Shown: positions 11,101 through 21,317 of the stretch, one piece after another
Numbering within the stretch: the stretch's first letter is position 1
How the letters are laid out: each line of letters begins with the position of its first letter
Source of the DNA: Actinomadura sp. NAK00032
Lineage (GTDB): Bacteria > Actinomycetota > Actinomycetes > Streptosporangiales > Streptosporangiaceae
Reading direction: 5' to 3'
Assembly: GCF_013364275.1 (NCBI RefSeq)
Contig: NZ_CP054932.1
Coordinates: 6,014,001-6,078,000, forward strand
DNA length: 64,000 nt
Made by a program: the position numbers and the translations under genes
Notes under the pieces: generated by a model
Database searches by the model: none
What the model saw: only the letters and a program-made list of their open reading frames with translations
Told to the model about the DNA's origin: nothing

Positions 11101-14100
11101 CGCCACGAACTGCTCAGGCCCAACCCCCTGCTCGACCAGCTTGCGCGCCAGCCGGTTCGCTCGCGCGTTCACCTCGGCATACGTCCACGACACGCCCTCG
11201 AACGTCACCGCCGGAGCGTCCGGACGCGCCGCGGCCTGCGCCTCGAACAGCGCCGGGATCGTCGCCCGCTCCGCCGCACCGGCGCCGCCACCGGCCCATT
11301 CGCCGAGGATCAGCGACCGCTCCTCCGGCGCCAGGACGTCGGCGCGGCCGATGGGCGCGTCCGGGTCGGCGAGGAGCGCGGACAGGTACCGCTCGAACCG
11401 CTCGACGAGCCGCCGCGCGGTGGCCGGGTCGTACAGGTCGAGGGCGTACTCCAGCTCGCCGTCGAACCCGTCCTCCCGCTCGGTGAGGATCATCAGCAGG
11501 TCGAACCGGGACGCGCTGGCGGCGAGGGGCTCCAGCTCGGCGGTGAAGCCGGGCATCTCCAGCCGCGCCTCCGGGTTGTTCTGGAACGTCAGCCCGATCT
11601 GGAACAGCGGGTGCCGGGCCAGGTGGCGCGGCGGGTTCAGCACCTCGACGAGCCGCTCGAACGGGACGTCCTGGTGCGCGTAGGCGGCGAGGTCGGTCTC
11701 CTTCACACGCCCGATGAGGTCCCGGAACGAAGGGTCTCCAGAGGTGTCGGTACGGAAGACGAGCATGTTCACGAACATGCCGACCAGGTCGTCCAGCGCC
11801 TCGTCCGTGCGGCCCGCGATCGGCGAGCCGATCGGCACGTCCGTCCCCGCGCCGAGCCGGGTCAGCAGCGCGGCGAACGCGGCCTGGGCGACCATGAACG
11901 GGCTCGCGCCGGTCTCCCGCGCGATGCCCAGCAGGGCGGCGTGCACGTCGCCGCCGAGCCGGAACCGCTCGGTCGCGCCCCGGTAGGACGCCTCCGCAGG
12001 GCGCGGCCGGTCGGCCGGGAGCGGCAGCTCCTCCGGCAGCCCGGCCAGGGCGTCCCGCCAGTAGGCGATCTGCCGCGAGACCAGGCTGTCCGGGTCGTCC
12101 TCGGAGCCGAGCAGTTCCTGCTGCCAGAGCGTGTAGTCGGCGTACTGGACGGGCAGCGGCACCCAGTCCGGCGCCGTGCCGCCCGCGCGGGCCGCGTAGG
12201 CGGTGATGAAGTCGCGGGCGAGCGGCGCCATCGACCAGCCGTCGCCGCCGACGTGGTGCAGCAGGAGCAGCGCGACGTGCTCGTCCGGGGCGATCCGGAA
12301 CAGGTGGGTGCGCAGCGGCGGCTCGGCGGTGATGTCGAACGCGTACCCGGCGGCCATGGCGAGCCGGGCCGGGAGCTGCGCGCCGGTGGTCTCGGCGACC
12401 TCCAGCTCGGGGCGGGCGGCGGCCGGGTCCAGGATGGTCTGGCGCGGCACTCCCCCGGCGTCCGGCAGGACGGTGCGGAGCGTCTCGTGCCGGTCCACCA
12501 GGTCGCCGATCGCGGCGCGGAGCGCGTCCGCGTCCAGGGGGCCGCGGATGCGCAGCGCGACCGGCATGTTGTAGGTCGCGGACGGCCCCTCGAACTTGTT
12601 GAGGAACCACTGCCGCTGCTGCGCGTAGGAGAGCGGGAGGACGGCGGGCCGCTCGCGGGGCTCCAGCTGCGGTCGGCCGGACGCCGCGCCCTCCAGCTCG
12701 GCGACGCGCGCGGCGAGGCCGGCGACGGTGGGCGCCTCGAACAGGGCGCGGACGGGCAGCTCGACGCCGAGGGCCCGGCGGATCCGGGTCGCGACCCGCA
12801 TGGCGACGAGCGAGTCCCCGCCCAGCTCGAAGAAGTCGTCGTCGATGCCGAGCGCGTCGATCCCGAGCAGGGCGGCGACGATGCCGGCGACGGCGGCCTC
12901 GCGGGCGTCGCGCGGGGCCCGGTAGGCGGTGCCGGGGCCGGCCTGCTCCGGCTTGGGCAGCGCCTTGGTGTCGACCTTCCCGTTGGGGGTGAGCGGCAGC
13001 TCGTCCAGGACGACCACGGCGGAGGGCACCATCGACTCGGGCAGGTTCTCCCGGACGTGGGCGCGCAGCTCCTCGGGGTCGAGGTCGGCGCCGGGGGCGG
13101 CGACGACGTAGGCGACCAGGCGGCTGCCGCCCGGCGCGGCGCCCCGCCGGGCGGCGGGCGTTCCGGGACCGCTGAGCGCGGCCAGCACGTCGCGCACATC
13201 ACCCGCGCCGGGCAGCGCGATGTCGCCGACGGGGCGGTCCGGGTCGGTGACGAGGGTCTGGACGAGTTCGTCCAGCAGCGCGGTCAGCCGCTCGGCGGTG
13301 GCGCGGCCGAAGACGTCGGGCCGGTACTCCAGCCGGAGCCGGAGCCGCTCGCCCGGCACGGCGAGCAGGGTCAGCGGGTAGTGGGTGGCGTCGACCAGGT
13401 CGGCGCCCGCCAGCCGGACCCCGTCGAACGCGGCCTCCAGCAGCGCGGCGTCCAGCGGGTAGTTCTCGAACACCGTCATGGTGTCGAAGAGCGGGCCGGT
13501 GCCCGCGGCCCGCTGGATCTCGCCGAGGCCGAGGTGGTGGTGGGCGAACAGCCGGGACTGCTCGTCCTGGAGGCGGCCGAGGCCGTCCATGAGGGTCTCG
13601 GCGGCGTCGAGGCGGACCCGGACCGGCAGCGTGTTGATGAACAGCCCGATCATCTGCTCGGATCCGGGCAGCTCGGGCGGCCGGCCGGAGACGGTGGCGC
13701 CGAACACCACGTCGTCGCGGCCGGTGAGCCGCGCGAGCAGCAGCCCCCACAGCCCCTGCACGACGGTGTTCGGGGTCAGGCCGTGGCTCCGCGCCCGCGC
13801 GGACAGGCCGTCCGACAGGTCTTCGGGCAGGTCGAGGACGACGTGCTCGGGCAGGACGGGCGGCCGGTCGGCGGCGGCCGGGGCCAGCACGGTCGGTTCG
13901 GCGAGGCCCTCCAGGGCCGTGCGCCACGCGTCGCGGGCGGCGTCGCCGTCCTGGGCGTCCAGCCAGGCCAGGTGCTCCTTGTAGGGGGCGGTGCGCGGCG
14001 GCTGCTCGCCGGTGTAGAGGGCGAGGAGTTCACCGGCCAGCACCGGGATGGACCAGCCGTCCAGGACGATGTGGTGGGCGGTGAGCAGGAGCCGGTGACG

Positions 14101-17100
14101 GCCGGGGCCGAGGCGGAGCAGCGCGAAGCGCAGCAGCGGCGGGCGTCCGAGGTCGAACGGGCGGGACCGCTCGGCGGTCATGGCCTCCCGGACCTGCGCG
14201 TCCGGCGCGCCGCCGAGGTCGGTCTCCCGCCAGGGCGCCTCCGCCTCGCCGAGGACGATCTGCACCGGGGTGCCGTCGCCGGTCTGGGCGAACGCGGCGC
14301 GCAGTCCGGGGTGCCGGTCGACGAGGCCCTGCCCGGCCGCGCGCAGGGCGGCGGTGTCGAGCGGGCCTTCGAAGTCGAGGACGAGCTGGGCGGTGTAGAC
14401 GTCGGAGCCGGAGTCGAGCAGCGCGTGGAAGAAGAAGCCCTGCTGGAGCGGTGAGAGCGGCCAGAGGTCGGCCAGCCCCGGACGGGCGGCCGCGACCTCG
14501 GCGACCTCGGTCCGGGTCAGCGGGACCAGCGGGAAGTCGGAGGGGGTGTGCCCGCCCCCGCCCGCCGCGACGTGCGCGGCGATGCCCCGCAGCGCCTCGA
14601 ACCAGTTGTCGGCCAGTTCCCGGACGTCCGCGGCGTCCAGGATCTTCGCGGCCCACGTCCAGGTGGCCGACAGGCGGGGCCCGGCGGCCGAGTCCCGCGC
14701 GACCGCGTCGATCTCCACGGTGTGGGCGAGCGGCATGGCGGCGTCGCCGCCGCCGTCCAGGGCGCCGGCCTCGGCGGCGATGCTCCAGTCGCCGGAGGTG
14801 TCCTCGACCCGGCCGAGGTAGTTGACGACGATCTGCGGCGCGGGCAAGGCGGCGAGTTCCCGGCCGGTCTCCTCGTTCAGGTGGCGGAGCAGGCCGTAGC
14901 CGAGGCCGTTGTCCGGCAGCGTCCGGAGCCGCTCCTTGGCGTTGCGGACGGCCTCGCCCGCCGCCGGTCCGCCCGCGCGGACCTCGTCCCACGCCGCGTC
15001 GCCCGCGTCGCCCGCGTCGAGTCGGACGGGGAACATGCTGGTGAACCAGCCGACCGTCCGCGACAGGTCGAGGGCCGCGGCGCCCGGGGACGCGGGCAGG
15101 TCCTCGCGGCCGTGGCCTTCCAGGTCCACCAGGACGGCGGAGTCGCGGAGGGCGACGCCCCGGCGGCGGCGCCATTCGGTCACCGCGAGGGCCAGTCCGG
15201 CGAGCAGGACGTCGTTGACGCGGCCGTGGAACGCGGCGGGCACGCCGGTCAGCAGCGCCGATGTGGTGGCCTCGTCCAGTTCCAGGGTGAGGCTGCCGGC
15301 GGTGGCCCGGGTGTCCTGGGCGGGGTCGAGGGGGCGGTCGCCGAGGAGGGCGTCCCCGGTCCGCAGCATCTCGGTCCACAGGCCGAGTTCGGCGGTCCGC
15401 CGCGCGGTGGCGGCCTCCTCGGCGAGCCGCTGCGCCCAGCGGCGGAACGACGTGCCGGCGGGGTCGAGCCGGGCGGGCTCTCCGGTGGTGCTCGCCGCCC
15501 AGGCGGTGACGAGGTCGGGCAGCAGGATCCGCCAGGACACGCCGTCCACGACCAGGTGGTGCAGCACGACCAGCAGCCGGCCGGGCGCCTGCGCGCCCGC
15601 GTCCAGCCACACGAGCTGCGCCATCGTCCCGGACGCGGGGTCCAGGCGGCCGCGCGCGAGGCCGGCCTGCGCCGCGACGGTCTCCGCCAGGGCGGCGTCG
15701 TCCGCTCCGGCGACGTCGACCCGGTGGACGCACGCGGCGGCGTCGACGGTGCCGGGCGCGGTGATCCGCGGGTCGCCGCCGGCGGGGACGGTCATCCGGA
15801 GGGCGTCGTGGTGGTCGAGGACGGCCTGCAGCGCGCGGGTCAGGCGGTCGGTGCCCAGGCCGGGCGGGGTGCGCAGCAGGACGCTCTGGCTGAAGCCGCC
15901 GCTCGGGCCGCCGAGGCCGCGCAGCCACCGCATGATCGGGGTGGCGGGGAACGCGCCCACGCCCGCGTCCGACTCCTCGGCGGTGCCGTCCGCCCCGGTG
16001 CCGGCGGGCAGCGCCACCTGGGCGAGGGCCTCCACGGTCGGGTACCGGAAGACCTCCCGCGGCGACAGCACCAGGCCGGCCCGCCGCGCCCGCGACACCA
16101 GCCGCATCGCGATGATCGAGTCGCCGCCGAGGTCGAAGAAGCCGTCGTCGATCCCGACCCGGGCGACGCCCAGCACCTCGGCGAACAGGTCCGCCAGCAG
16201 CGCCTCGGCGGGGGTGCGCGGCGCGCGGCCCGACGCCCGCGCCGCGAAGTCGGGGGCGGGCAGCGCCGCCCGGTCGAGCTTGCCGCTCGGGTTCAGCGGC
16301 AGCGCGTCCAACGGCACCACCGCCGCCGGGACCATGTACGCGGGCAGCGTCTCGGCGGCGAACCGGCGCAGCTCGCCGGGGTCGACCGGGCCGGACGGGA
16401 CGACGTAGGCGATCAGCCGCGGGGTGCCCGGCTGGTCCTCCCGGGGCACCACGACCGCCTGGCCCACCGCGGGGTGCCGGGCGAGCGCGGTCTCGATCTC
16501 GCCCGGCTCGATGCGGAAGCCGCGGATCTTCACCTGGTGGTCGAGGCGGCCCAGGTACTCGATCTGCCCGGCGCCGTTCCAGCGGGCGAGGTCGCCGGTG
16601 CGGTACATCCGCTCGCCGGGCGCGCCGAACGGGCAGGCGACGAACCGCTCGGCGGTGAGCGCGGACCGGTCCAGGTAGCCGCGGGCCAGGCCCGCGCCCG
16701 CCAGGTACAGCTCGCCGGGCACGCCGGCGGGGACGGGCCGGAGCGCGGCGTCCAGCACGTAGGCGCGGGTGTTGGCGATCGGGCCGCCGATCGGGGCGCG
16801 GCCGGCGGCGTTGCCGTCGTCGAACCAGGCCGTCGCGTAGACGGTCGCCTCGGTGGGGCCGTAGATGTTGGCGATGCGGGCGTCCGGCAGCAGGGCCCGC
16901 AGATCGTGGACGAGCTTGGCGGGCAGCGCCTCGCCGGCGAGGACGACGTCGCCCGCCTCCAGCGCCGGGGCCCCCGTCGCCAGCAGCGCCGACACCGCCG
17001 ACGGCACGCCGCTGACCAGCGTCCCGGACCAGCCGCCGCGCTCGGCGACCTCCAGCAGGTCCCGGACGACCTCGATGTGGCCGCCCATGGTGAGCGGCGT

Positions 17101-19089
17101 CAGCCACTCGAACACCGACACGTCGAAGTTCAGCGACGTGGAGAACAGGACGCGGGCGAGCCGGCCGGGGCCGAAGTCCCGCTCCGCCCACGCGCACAGG
17201 TCGGCGGCGCCGGCGTGGGAGACGACGACGCCCTTCGGACGTCCCGTGGAACCGGAGGTGTAGATGACGTAGGCGGCGTCGGCCGGGTGCAGCGGGCGGA
17301 CCCGGTCGGCGTCGGTCACGGCCGCGCCGGCGGTGTCGCCACCGGGCGGGGCGGCGAGGGAGGACGGGTCGAGTTCCAGGCGCGGCGCCGCGCCGGGCAG
17401 GTCGGCGCCCGGGGTCGTGATGACGCAGGCCGGGGACGCGTCGTCCAGCATGAACGCGATGCGGTCCGGCGGGTAGGCGAGGTCGACCGGCTGGTAGGCC
17501 GCGCCCGACTTCAGCACGGCGAGCGCCGCGACGACCAGGTTCTCGTCGCGCGGCAGGGCGAGGGCGACGAAGTCGCCGGGGCCGGCGCCGCGGGCGATCA
17601 GCCGGCGGGCGAGGCGGCCGGCGCGCTCGTCCAGCTCCCGGTAGGTGAGGGTCGTGCCGGCGTGCGTGACGGCGGGCGCGTCCGGGGTGCGGGCGGCCTG
17701 CGCCTCGAACAGCTCCGGGACGACGGCGGGCGCGACCGGCAGCGCCGTGTCGTTCCACGCGTGCAGGACGCGGGACCGCTCGGCGGCGTCCAGCAGCTCC
17801 ACGTCGCGGAGCGGGGTCGCCGGGTCCACCTCCCCGAGCGTCCGCATGAAGCGCAGGTAGCGGTGCAGGTGCGCGGCGACCTCGTCCTCGGTGTAGAGGT
17901 CCGGGTGGGCCTCGAAGTCGACGCGCAGCCCGGCGCCGTCGAAGTTGTCGTAGACGTTGATGGACAGGTCGTCGACGGGCCCGGTCGTGACGGCGTGCAT
18001 CCGCGCCGGCAGGCCCGCGAAGTCCAGCCGGTAGTCGAACGCCATGATGTTGATGACGGGCCCGTACAGCCGGTGCCGCTCGCCCAGCAGCTTCAGGTCG
18101 CGGACCAGGTCGTCGCGGCGGTAGCGCTGGTGCCGCAGCGCCCGCGCGGTCGCGCGGGTCGCGGCGCGGACCAGGTCGTCCACCGTCATGTCCGGGGCGA
18201 CGCGGACCCGCAGCGGCAGGATCGTCGACATCATCGCCGGGGTCCGCATCGCCAGCCGGGTGGTGCGGCCGGTGACGGCGAGGCCGAGGATCACGTCCTC
18301 GGCGCCGGTCATCCGCGCCACGTACGCGGCGGTCGCGGCGATCGCGAGGCCCGGGGTCGCGGTGCGCAGCCGGCGGGCGCCCGCCGCGAGCGCGGCGCTC
18401 TCCGCCGGCGGGACGACGCCGATCATGCTCCGGTAGTCGGCGGTGGGCTCGGCGGTGCCCTCGGCCAGCGACACCGCCGCCGGGCGGTCGGCGAACCGCT
18501 CGGTCCAGTAGGCGCGGTCCCGCTCGAACCTCTCCGACGCCCGGTAGGCCTCCTCCTCGGCGAGCAGCGCCCGGTAGTCGCCCAGCTCCGCCGGGACGTA
18601 CGCGCCGCCGGCGGACAGCGAAGTGTAGATCTCGGCGGCGCGGCGGCTGACCATCGGGCCGCTGAAGCCGTCCTGGATGATGTGGTGCGCGCGGATGAAC
18701 CAGCGGTGCAGGTCCGGCGCGAGCCGCAGCAGGGCGGTGCTGAACAGCCGCTCGCCGTCCAGCGGCAGCGGTTCGGCCATGCGCGCGCGCATCCACGCGC
18801 GCGCGGCGGCGTCCGGGTCGGGCTCGCCGGACAGGTCCACGAGCGGGACCGACACGGAGGCGTCCGGGTCGAGGATCTGGCGGACGGCCCCGTCCGCCTC
18901 CACGAGCCGCGCGTTCATCGCGAGGCCCTCGTGCGCGCCGAGCCGCGCGACGCGGTCGAACAGCGCGTGGTCGAGCGGTCCCTCGATCTCGATGTACTGC
19001 GCGATGTGAATCGGCGTTTCCGGCGCCAGCTGCTGCGCGTACCAGACGCTCTGCTGAGCGGCCGAAAGGGGAACGTACTCGGTGGGCAT
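8131..19089 (-). CDS. NRPS subunit A: C-A-T-E / C-(A tail)-T / C-A-T-E (modules 1-3)
   Basis: A 3652-residue NRPS with three modules. Module 1: C1 1-430 ([10 protein letters not shown]), A1 445-945, T1 960-1040, E1 1055-1500. Module 2: C2 1515-1945 (HHIVLDGWS), a remnant A tail about 1985-2050, T2 2060-2130 (GGDSLVAMR). Module 3: C3 2145-2570 (HHVGGDGWS), A3 2600-3080, T3 3100-3165, E3 3185-3630. C1 resembles EntF/DhbF-type starter C domains ([23 protein letters not shown]), which take an aryl or other cap. The A1 code reads D-V-F-S-V-A-I-V-Y, substrate not recognised. A3 reads D-F-W-N-V-G-M-V-H, threonine. Module 2 has no A1-A8 motifs: the sequence passes from the C domain through a 35-residue linker to [14 protein letters not shown] and the A10 motif LTPNGKVD. 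It must be loaded in trans, most likely by the protein at 19540-21084. ATG at 19089 is preferred over TTG at 19092; the ribosome site (GGGAAAG) is weak. Confidence 0.93.
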   Translation of the reverse strand: MPTEYVPLSAAQQSVWYAQQLAPETPIHIAQYIEIEGPLDHALFDRVARLGAHEGLAMNARLVEADGAVRQILDPDASVSVPLVDLSGEPDPDAAARAWMRARMAEPLPLDGERLFSTALLRLAPDLHRWFIRAHHIIQDGFSGPMVSRRAAEIYTSLSAGGAYVPAELGDYRALLAEEEAYRASERFERDRAYWTERFADRPAAVSLAEGTAEPTADYRSMIGVVPPAESAALAAGARRLRTATPGLAIAATAAYVARMTGAEDVILGLAVTGRTTRLAMRTPAMMSTILPLRVRVAPDMTVDDLVRAATRATARALRHQRYRRDDLVRDLKLLGERHRLYGPVINIMAFDYRLDFAGLPARMHAVTTGPVDDLSINVYDNFDGAGLRVDFEAHPDLYTEDEVAAHLHRYLRFMRTLGEVDPATPLRDVELLDAAERSRVLHAWNDTALPVAPAVVPELFEAQAARTPDAPAVTHAGTTLTYRELDERAGRLARRLIARGAGPGDFVALALPRDENLVVAALAVLKSGAAYQPVDLAYPPDRIAFMLDDASPACVITTPGADLPGAAPRLELDPSSLAAPPGGDTAGAAVTDADRVRPLHPADAAYVIYTSGSTGRPKGVVVSHAGAADLCAWAERDFGPGRLARVLFSTSLNFDVSVFEWLTPLTMGGHIEVVRDLLEVAERGGWSGTLVSGVPSAVSALLATGAPALEAGDVVLAGEALPAKLVHDLRALLPDARIANIYGPTEATVYATAWFDDGNAAGRAPIGGPIANTRAYVLDAALRPVPAGVPGELYLAGAGLARGYLDRSALTAERFVACPFGAPGERMYRTGDLARWNGAGQIEYLGRLDHQVKIRGFRIEPGEIETALARHPAVGQAVVVPREDQPGTPRLIAYVVPSGPVDPGELRRFAAETLPAYMVPAAVVPLDALPLNPSGKLDRAALPAPDFAARASGRAPRTPAEALLADLFAEVLGVARVGIDDGFFDLGGDSIIAMRLVSRARRAGLVLSPREVFRYPTVEALAQVALPAGTGADGTAEESDAGVGAFPATPIMRWLRGLGGPSGGFSQSVLLRTPPGLGTDRLTRALQAVLDHHDALRMTVPAGGDPRITAPGTVDAAACVHRVDVAGADDAALAETVAAQAGLARGRLDPASGTMAQLVWLDAGAQAPGRLLVVLHHLVVDGVSWRILLPDLVTAWAASTTGEPARLDPAGTSFRRWAQRLAEEAATARRTAELGLWTEMLRTGDALLGDRPLDPAQDTRATAGSLTLELDEATTSALLTGVPAAFHGRVNDVLLAGLALAVTEWRRRRGVALRDSAVLVDLEGHGREDLPASPGAAALDLSRTVGWFTSMFPVRLDAGDAGDAAWDEVRAGGPAAGEAVRNAKERLRTLPDNGLGYGLLRHLNEETGRELAALPAPQIVVNYLGRVEDTSGDWSIAAEAGALDGGGDAAMPLAHTVEIDAVARDSAAGPRLSATWTWAAKILDAADVRELADNWFEALRGIAAHVAAGGGGHTPSDFPLVPLTRTEVAEVAAARPGLADLWPLSPLQQGFFFHALLDSGSDVYTAQLVLDFEGPLDTAALRAAGQGLVDRHPGLRAAFAQTGDGTPVQIVLGEAEAPWRETDLGGAPDAQVREAMTAERSRPFDLGRPPLLRFALLRLGPGRHRLLLTAHHIVLDGWSIPVLAGELLALYTGEQPPRTAPYKEHLAWLDAQDGDAARDAWRTALEGLAEPTVLAPAAADRPPVLPEHVVLDLPEDLSDGLSARARSHGLTPNTVVQGLWGLLLARLTGRDDVVFGATVSGRPPELPGSEQMIGLFINTLPVRVRLDAAETLMDGLGRLQDEQSRLFAHHHLGLGEIQRAAGTGPLFDTMTVFENYPLDAALLEAAFDGVRLAGADLVDATHYPLTLLAVPGERLRLRLEYRPDVFGRATAERLTALLDELVQTLVTDPDRPVGDIALPGAGDVRDVLAALSGPGTPAARRGAAPGGSRLVAYVVAAPGADLDPEELRAHVRENLPESMVPSAVVVLDELPLTPNGKVDTKALPKPEQAGPGTAYRAPRDAREAAVAGIVAALLGIDALGIDDDFFELGGDSLVAMRVATRIRRALGVELPVRALFEAPTVAGLAARVAELEGAASGRPQLEPRERPAVLPLSYAQQRQWFLNKFEGPSATYNMPVALRIRGPLDADALRAAIGDLVDRHETLRTVLPDAGGVPRQTILDPAAARPELEVAETTGAQLPARLAMAAGYAFDITAEPPLRTHLFRIAPDEHVALLLLHHVGGDGWSMAPLARDFITAYAARAGGTAPDWVPLPVQYADYTLWQQELLGSEDDPDSLVSRQIAYWRDALAGLPEELPLPADRPRPAEASYRGATERFRLGGDVHAALLGIARETGASPFMVAQAAFAALLTRLGAGTDVPIGSPIAGRTDEALDDLVGMFVNMLVFRTDTSGDPSFRDLIGRVKETDLAAYAHQDVPFERLVEVLNPPRHLARHPLFQIGLTFQNNPEARLEMPGFTAELEPLAASASRFDLLMILTEREDGFDGELEYALDLYDPATARRLVERFERYLSALLADPDAPIGRADVLAPEERSLILGEWAGGGAGAAERATIPALFEAQAAARPDAPAVTFEGVSWTYAEVNARANRLARKLVEQGVGPEQFVALALPRSADLVVAILAVLKAGAAYVPIDPDYPQDRIAYMVDDARPVLTLRPEDLDAEAYDDADLDVSVSPDHPAYVIYTSGSTGRPKGVVIPHQNVVRLLRSTEEWFGFGPDDVWTLFHSYAFDFSVWELWGPLLYGGRLVVVPYLTSRSPEEFLSLLAAEKVTVLNQTPSAFYQLMAADRDNPGSDLALRYIVFGGEALELGRLEDWYSRHPENAPTLVNMYGITETTVHVSYVALDRAYAATAPGSVIGVGIPDLRVYVLDDRLQPVPPGVIGELYVAGAGLARGYLNRPGLSAERFVADPHGAPGTRMYRTGDLGRRLDDGRLEYLGRSDQQVQLRGFRIELGEIESALARHDAVSDVAVVVRDDRLVAYVAGSGVDSSDLRRFAGKELPDYMVPAVIVELDALPLTVNGKLDRRALPAPDFAAKVSSRTARTPQEETLSRLFAEVLGLERVGIDDGFFDLGGDSIIAIQLVSRARQSGLVITPRDVFQHQTVEELAATARPAAEGEEVEAEAPGTGVGPVPVTPIVAWLRERVGGDTALIGGFHQSTLLRTPPDLGAERLTAALQTLLDHHDMLRLRLDGWQPVVRPPGSCDAAALVTRVDVAGMDADKLQSVITEQATAARDRLDPAAGTVAQLVWFDAGRDQGRVLLVLHHLVVDGVSWRILLPDLVTAWAGGTLEPVPTSFRRWAQKLTAAERDEDELEDWLDIIDGPPQNLAKRPLDPRVDIAARARSVALDLPADVTGPLLTDVPASFHGRVNDVLLTGLALAVAQWRRRHGGRGTGVLVDLEGHGREDVVPGAEVSRTAGWFTSIHPVRLDAGSATGAAALKAVKEQLRAVPDGGIGYGLLRYGGGEAAEELAAVPPPQIAFNYLGRVDAGDAGGDWTLAAEELPAGEDPAMPVAHVLEINAVTRDLPGGPVLSATWTWPGGLLEPADVRELAEGWFTALRALAADAAAGDAAGFTPSDLLVDLDQSEIDKLQTAWRQKS
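9555..11266 (-). repeat. Near-identical module segment, copy 2 (A3-T3)
   Basis: Partner of the segment at 1928-3640. The predicted T-domain and linker proteins are almost residue-identical ([18 protein letters not shown] through [16 protein letters not shown]). The C domains just upstream of each copy also share exact DNA stretches, for example 11784-11875 with 4169-4258. The E domains downstream are clearly related but more diverged. Confidence 0.8.
12955..13130 (-). other. Remnant adenylation C-terminal sub-domain in module 2 (A10 only)
   Basis: This stretch encodes about 58 residues between C2 and T2 of the NRPS. It reads RLVAYVV, then [20 protein letters not shown], then [12 protein letters not shown]. 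In intact A domains of this cluster the same order follows the A8 motif by some 25 residues. It carries the A10 lysine needed for adenylation. All upstream A motifs (A1 to A8) are missing, with no frameshift and no stop. The free-standing A protein at 19540-21084 stops just before the equivalent point, so the two pieces add up to one domain. Confidence 0.85.
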
Positions 19090-19092
19090 CAA

Positions 19093-19539
19093 GCGGCACT
19101 TTCCCGGTCGAAGGGGGTTTCCTTTACGCCCGGCATCGGCACCGGCCGGGCACCGGCGGGCGGAAATTCAAAAAGCATGACCACAGAACTGATCGGGCTT
19201 GCCCCGTCCCCTTTCACCCCGAGCCTGCGCCGGGAACGCGATCGGCCCGCACTTTCCCGGAGTCAACGCCCTGTGTTCCCGCCAATACAGAGCGCCGCCG
19301 CTTTCCGCGCTCGACCGGAACCGCCCTCGACCCGTGTTCTACTCAGGAGTAGCGAGGTCACAGTCAACCAGCCTGTCACATGCCTCGCAATCCCCTCATA
19401 AGTAGAAGTTGGCCGGTCGCATTGCTAACGGGAGTGACAAAACGGCGGCCGCGCGCCGCGGGTCGCCACCGCCGCGACGCTCATCGGATGACAAAGGTTG
19501 ACAACCGGATCGGCCCACACCGGTCACCCAGTGTGATCG
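19093..19539. promoter_or_regulatory. 447-bp gene-free region upstream of the NRPS genes
   Basis: This gap separates the free-standing A gene from the NRPS operon; both are transcribed leftwards. I see no coding sequence and no lost A-domain tail in any leftward frame. It is less GC-rich than its surroundings around 19320-19440, as expected for a promoter. A weak leftward candidate is TTAGCA (19428-19423) and TACTTA (19404-19399), 18 bases apart. An inverted repeat lies at 19339-19352. I looked for an IdeR/DmdR iron box (TTAGGTTAGGCTCACCTAA-like) and found none. Confidence 0.5.
19339..19352. promoter_or_regulatory. Inverted repeat CTACTC-AG-GAGTAG, candidate operator
   Basis: Perfect 6-bp arms around a 2-bp centre, about 250 bp upstream of the NRPS start and downstream of the candidate -35/-10 pair. 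Its size and symmetry fit a dimeric regulator site. The regulator is not evident in the window. Confidence 0.4.
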
Positions 19540-21084
19540 TCAGCGGGCCGGGTACTCGTGCACGACCACCGCGGCGGCGCGCACCCCGGGGTGCCGCTGC
19601 AGGACGGCCTCGATCTCGCCCAGCTCCATCCGCACCCCGGCGATCTTGACCTGCCGGTCGACGCGCCCGAGGTACTGCAGGGTGGGCCGGTCCTCGCCGC
19701 CGGCGCCCGCCGGGAGCAGCTTGACCGCGTCGCCCGTCCGGTACAGCCGGCCCGTCGGGGACGCGGGGTCGAACGGGTCGCGGTAGAACGCCTCGCGGGT
19801 CCGCTCGTCGTTGCCGAGGTAGCCGCGCCCGACGACGACCCCGCCGACGAACAGCTCGCCGGTCTCGCCGACGTCGCAGGCCGTCCAGGCGCCCTCGTCC
19901 TCGCGCAGCACGTACAGGCGCGCGTTGACGACGGGGGTGCCGATCGGGAGGCGCAGGAGCTTCAGGTCGCCGGCCGTCACGGTGTGGTGGGTGACGTCGT
20001 CGGAGCACTCGGTGGGGCCGTAGGCGTTGAGGAGCCGGGCGTGCGGCATGGCCTCCAGCCAGCGGCGCGACAGCTCGGCGGGCAGCTCCTCGCCCGTGGC
20101 GATCATCCAGCGCAACCCCGCCAATGACCGTTGCCGGGGGGTCGTCCCCCCGGAATGAGACGAGCCGGGGGCGAGGTCGTCGAGGAGGTGCCTGACCATG
20201 GTGGGGACGAGCTCGACGACCGTGATGCCCTGCTCGTCCACGGCGCGGGCGAACGCGGCCGGGTCGTGCCCGACCTCGTCGCCGATCACGTCGACCCGGC
20301 CGCCGACCAGCAGCGGGCACAGCATCTGCCAGATCGAGATGTCGAAGCCGAGCGGGGCGGTGAAGGCGACGGCGTCCGCGCCGGTCAGCTCCAGGTCGAC
20401 GATCTTCGCCCAGAGGTGGTTGAGCATGCCCTGGTGCTCGACGACGGCGCCCTTCGGCCGGCCCGTCGACCCGGAGGTGAACAGCACGTACCGGGGCTGG
20501 TCGGGGGCGGTGAGGCGGGGCTCGCCCGGCCAGGGCGCCAGGCCGCGCGCGGCGGCCGCGTCGAGGACCCGGCAGCCTGCCTCCGCGGCGCCCGCGAGCA
20601 GGGCCGGGGCGGTGCGCGGGCCGTCCACCGCGACCAGCACGGACGCGCCCGCCTGGCCGAGGACGTCGCGGACGCGCCCGGCGGGCCACGTCTCGTCCGC
20701 CGGCACGTACAGGGCGCCGACCAGCTCGATCGCCAGGAACGCGGCGATGACCTCGGCGCGGCGGCCGCCGCCGACGCCGACGACGGTGCCCGGCTCGACG
20801 CCCTCGGCCGCCAGCAGCGCGGCGAGCCGGCGGGCCTCGGCGGCCAGGTCGCCATAGGAGAGCGTGCGGCGCCCGTCGGCGACCGCCGACCGGTCCCGCT
20901 CGGCGGCGAACCGCTCCACCCGCGTGATGACCGGGTCGCCCAGGTCGACCTCCAGGTCGCGGAGCATCCCGTGCCGGGCGGCCAGCTCCCGGGCCCGCCC
21001 GGCCTCGGCCGCGGGCACGTCCAGGGCGGGCAGCCCGGCCGTGGGCAGCAGCCGGTCCGCGGCGGGTCCGCGAGCAGTCATCAT
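19540..21084 (-). CDS. Free-standing NRPS adenylation protein lacking the A10 tail
   Basis: A 514-residue adenylation protein with no C or T domain. Visible motifs: [11 protein letters not shown] near 210 (A3), AYGPTE (A5), GELFVGG (A6), YRTGD (A7) and GRVDRQVKIAGVRMELGEIE (A8). It ends about 20 residues after A8 with VVVHEYPAR and a stop; the C-terminal 80-100 residues with A10 Lys are absent. Pocket residues read D-I-W-E-I-T-A-D-D, with three acidic side chains (Glu at 278, Asp at 330 and 331, GrsA numbering), consistent with an extra amine in the substrate such as Dap. The missing tail is present in module 2 of the NRPS, so I infer a split A domain working in trans. ATG at 21084, or the next ATG at 21081, has GGAG upstream. 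A hairpin-derived 14-residue insert (GSSHSGGTTPRQRS) sits between A4 and A5. Confidence 0.88.
   Translation of the reverse strand: MMTARGPAADRLLPTAGLPALDVPAAEAGRARELAARHGMLRDLEVDLGDPVITRVERFAAERDRSAVADGRRTLSYGDLAAEARRLAALLAAEGVEPGTVVGVGGGRRAEVIAAFLAIELVGALYVPADETWPAGRVRDVLGQAGASVLVAVDGPRTAPALLAGAAEAGCRVLDAAAARGLAPWPGEPRLTAPDQPRYVLFTSGSTGRPKGAVVEHQGMLNHLWAKIVDLELTGADAVAFTAPLGFDISIWQMLCPLLVGGRVDVIGDEVGHDPAAFARAVDEQGITVVELVPTMVRHLLDDLAPGSSHSGGTTPRQRSLAGLRWMIATGEELPAELSRRWLEAMPHARLLNAYGPTECSDDVTHHTVTAGDLKLLRLPIGTPVVNARLYVLREDEGAWTACDVGETGELFVGGVVVGRGYLGNDERTREAFYRDPFDPASPTGRLYRTGDAVKLLPAGAGGEDRPTLQYLGRVDRQVKIAGVRMELGEIEAVLQRHPGVRAAAVVVHEYPAR
20134..20153. repeat. GC hairpin inside the free-standing A gene
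   Basis: Perfect 8-bp arms CCGGGGGG and CCCCCCGG around TCGT. It codes for part of a low-complexity stretch (SSHSGGTTPRQ) that ordinary A domains lack at this point. A similar hairpin (GGGGGG-TCCG-CCTCCC) occurs in the gap at 55347-55368. It may be a small palindromic repeat inserted in frame. Confidence 0.55.
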
Positions 21085-21106
21085 TACTCTCCGTGATGTA
21101 GAACCA

Positions 21107-21134
21107 CTCCGCTGTAACAGCAATACAAGCGGAG
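21107..21134. promoter_or_regulatory. Inverted repeat in the divergent A-gene / Dap promoter region
   Basis: Arms CTCCGCT (21107-21113) and AGCGGAG (21128-21134) are separated by an AT-richer 14-bp centre. It lies 24 bases upstream of the A gene and 180 bases upstream of the Dap synthase gene. It could be an operator shared by the divergent units, or a hairpin in the A-gene leader. Confidence 0.4.
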
Positions 21135-21317
21135 CCATAGCTTATGTCCGGCACCTGCCAGAAGCATCTCGCATTCCAACCTACCAACGAGTAATCAGGG
21201 GGTTGCGACGGCAACTTGCTCGCAGGTACGGTGAGGCTCCGCATGGCTCTGGCGTGAAGCCCGGCGGCGAACTCGGGGGAAGATGAGGGAATTGTTTCTT
21301 CATTTGAGGGTGGACGC

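Noticed and set aside
19093-19540. Frameshifted remainder of the adenylation tail after the stop at 19540
   Set aside because: No leftward frame shows MVP, PLT or NGK motifs, so the tail is absent rather than shifted.
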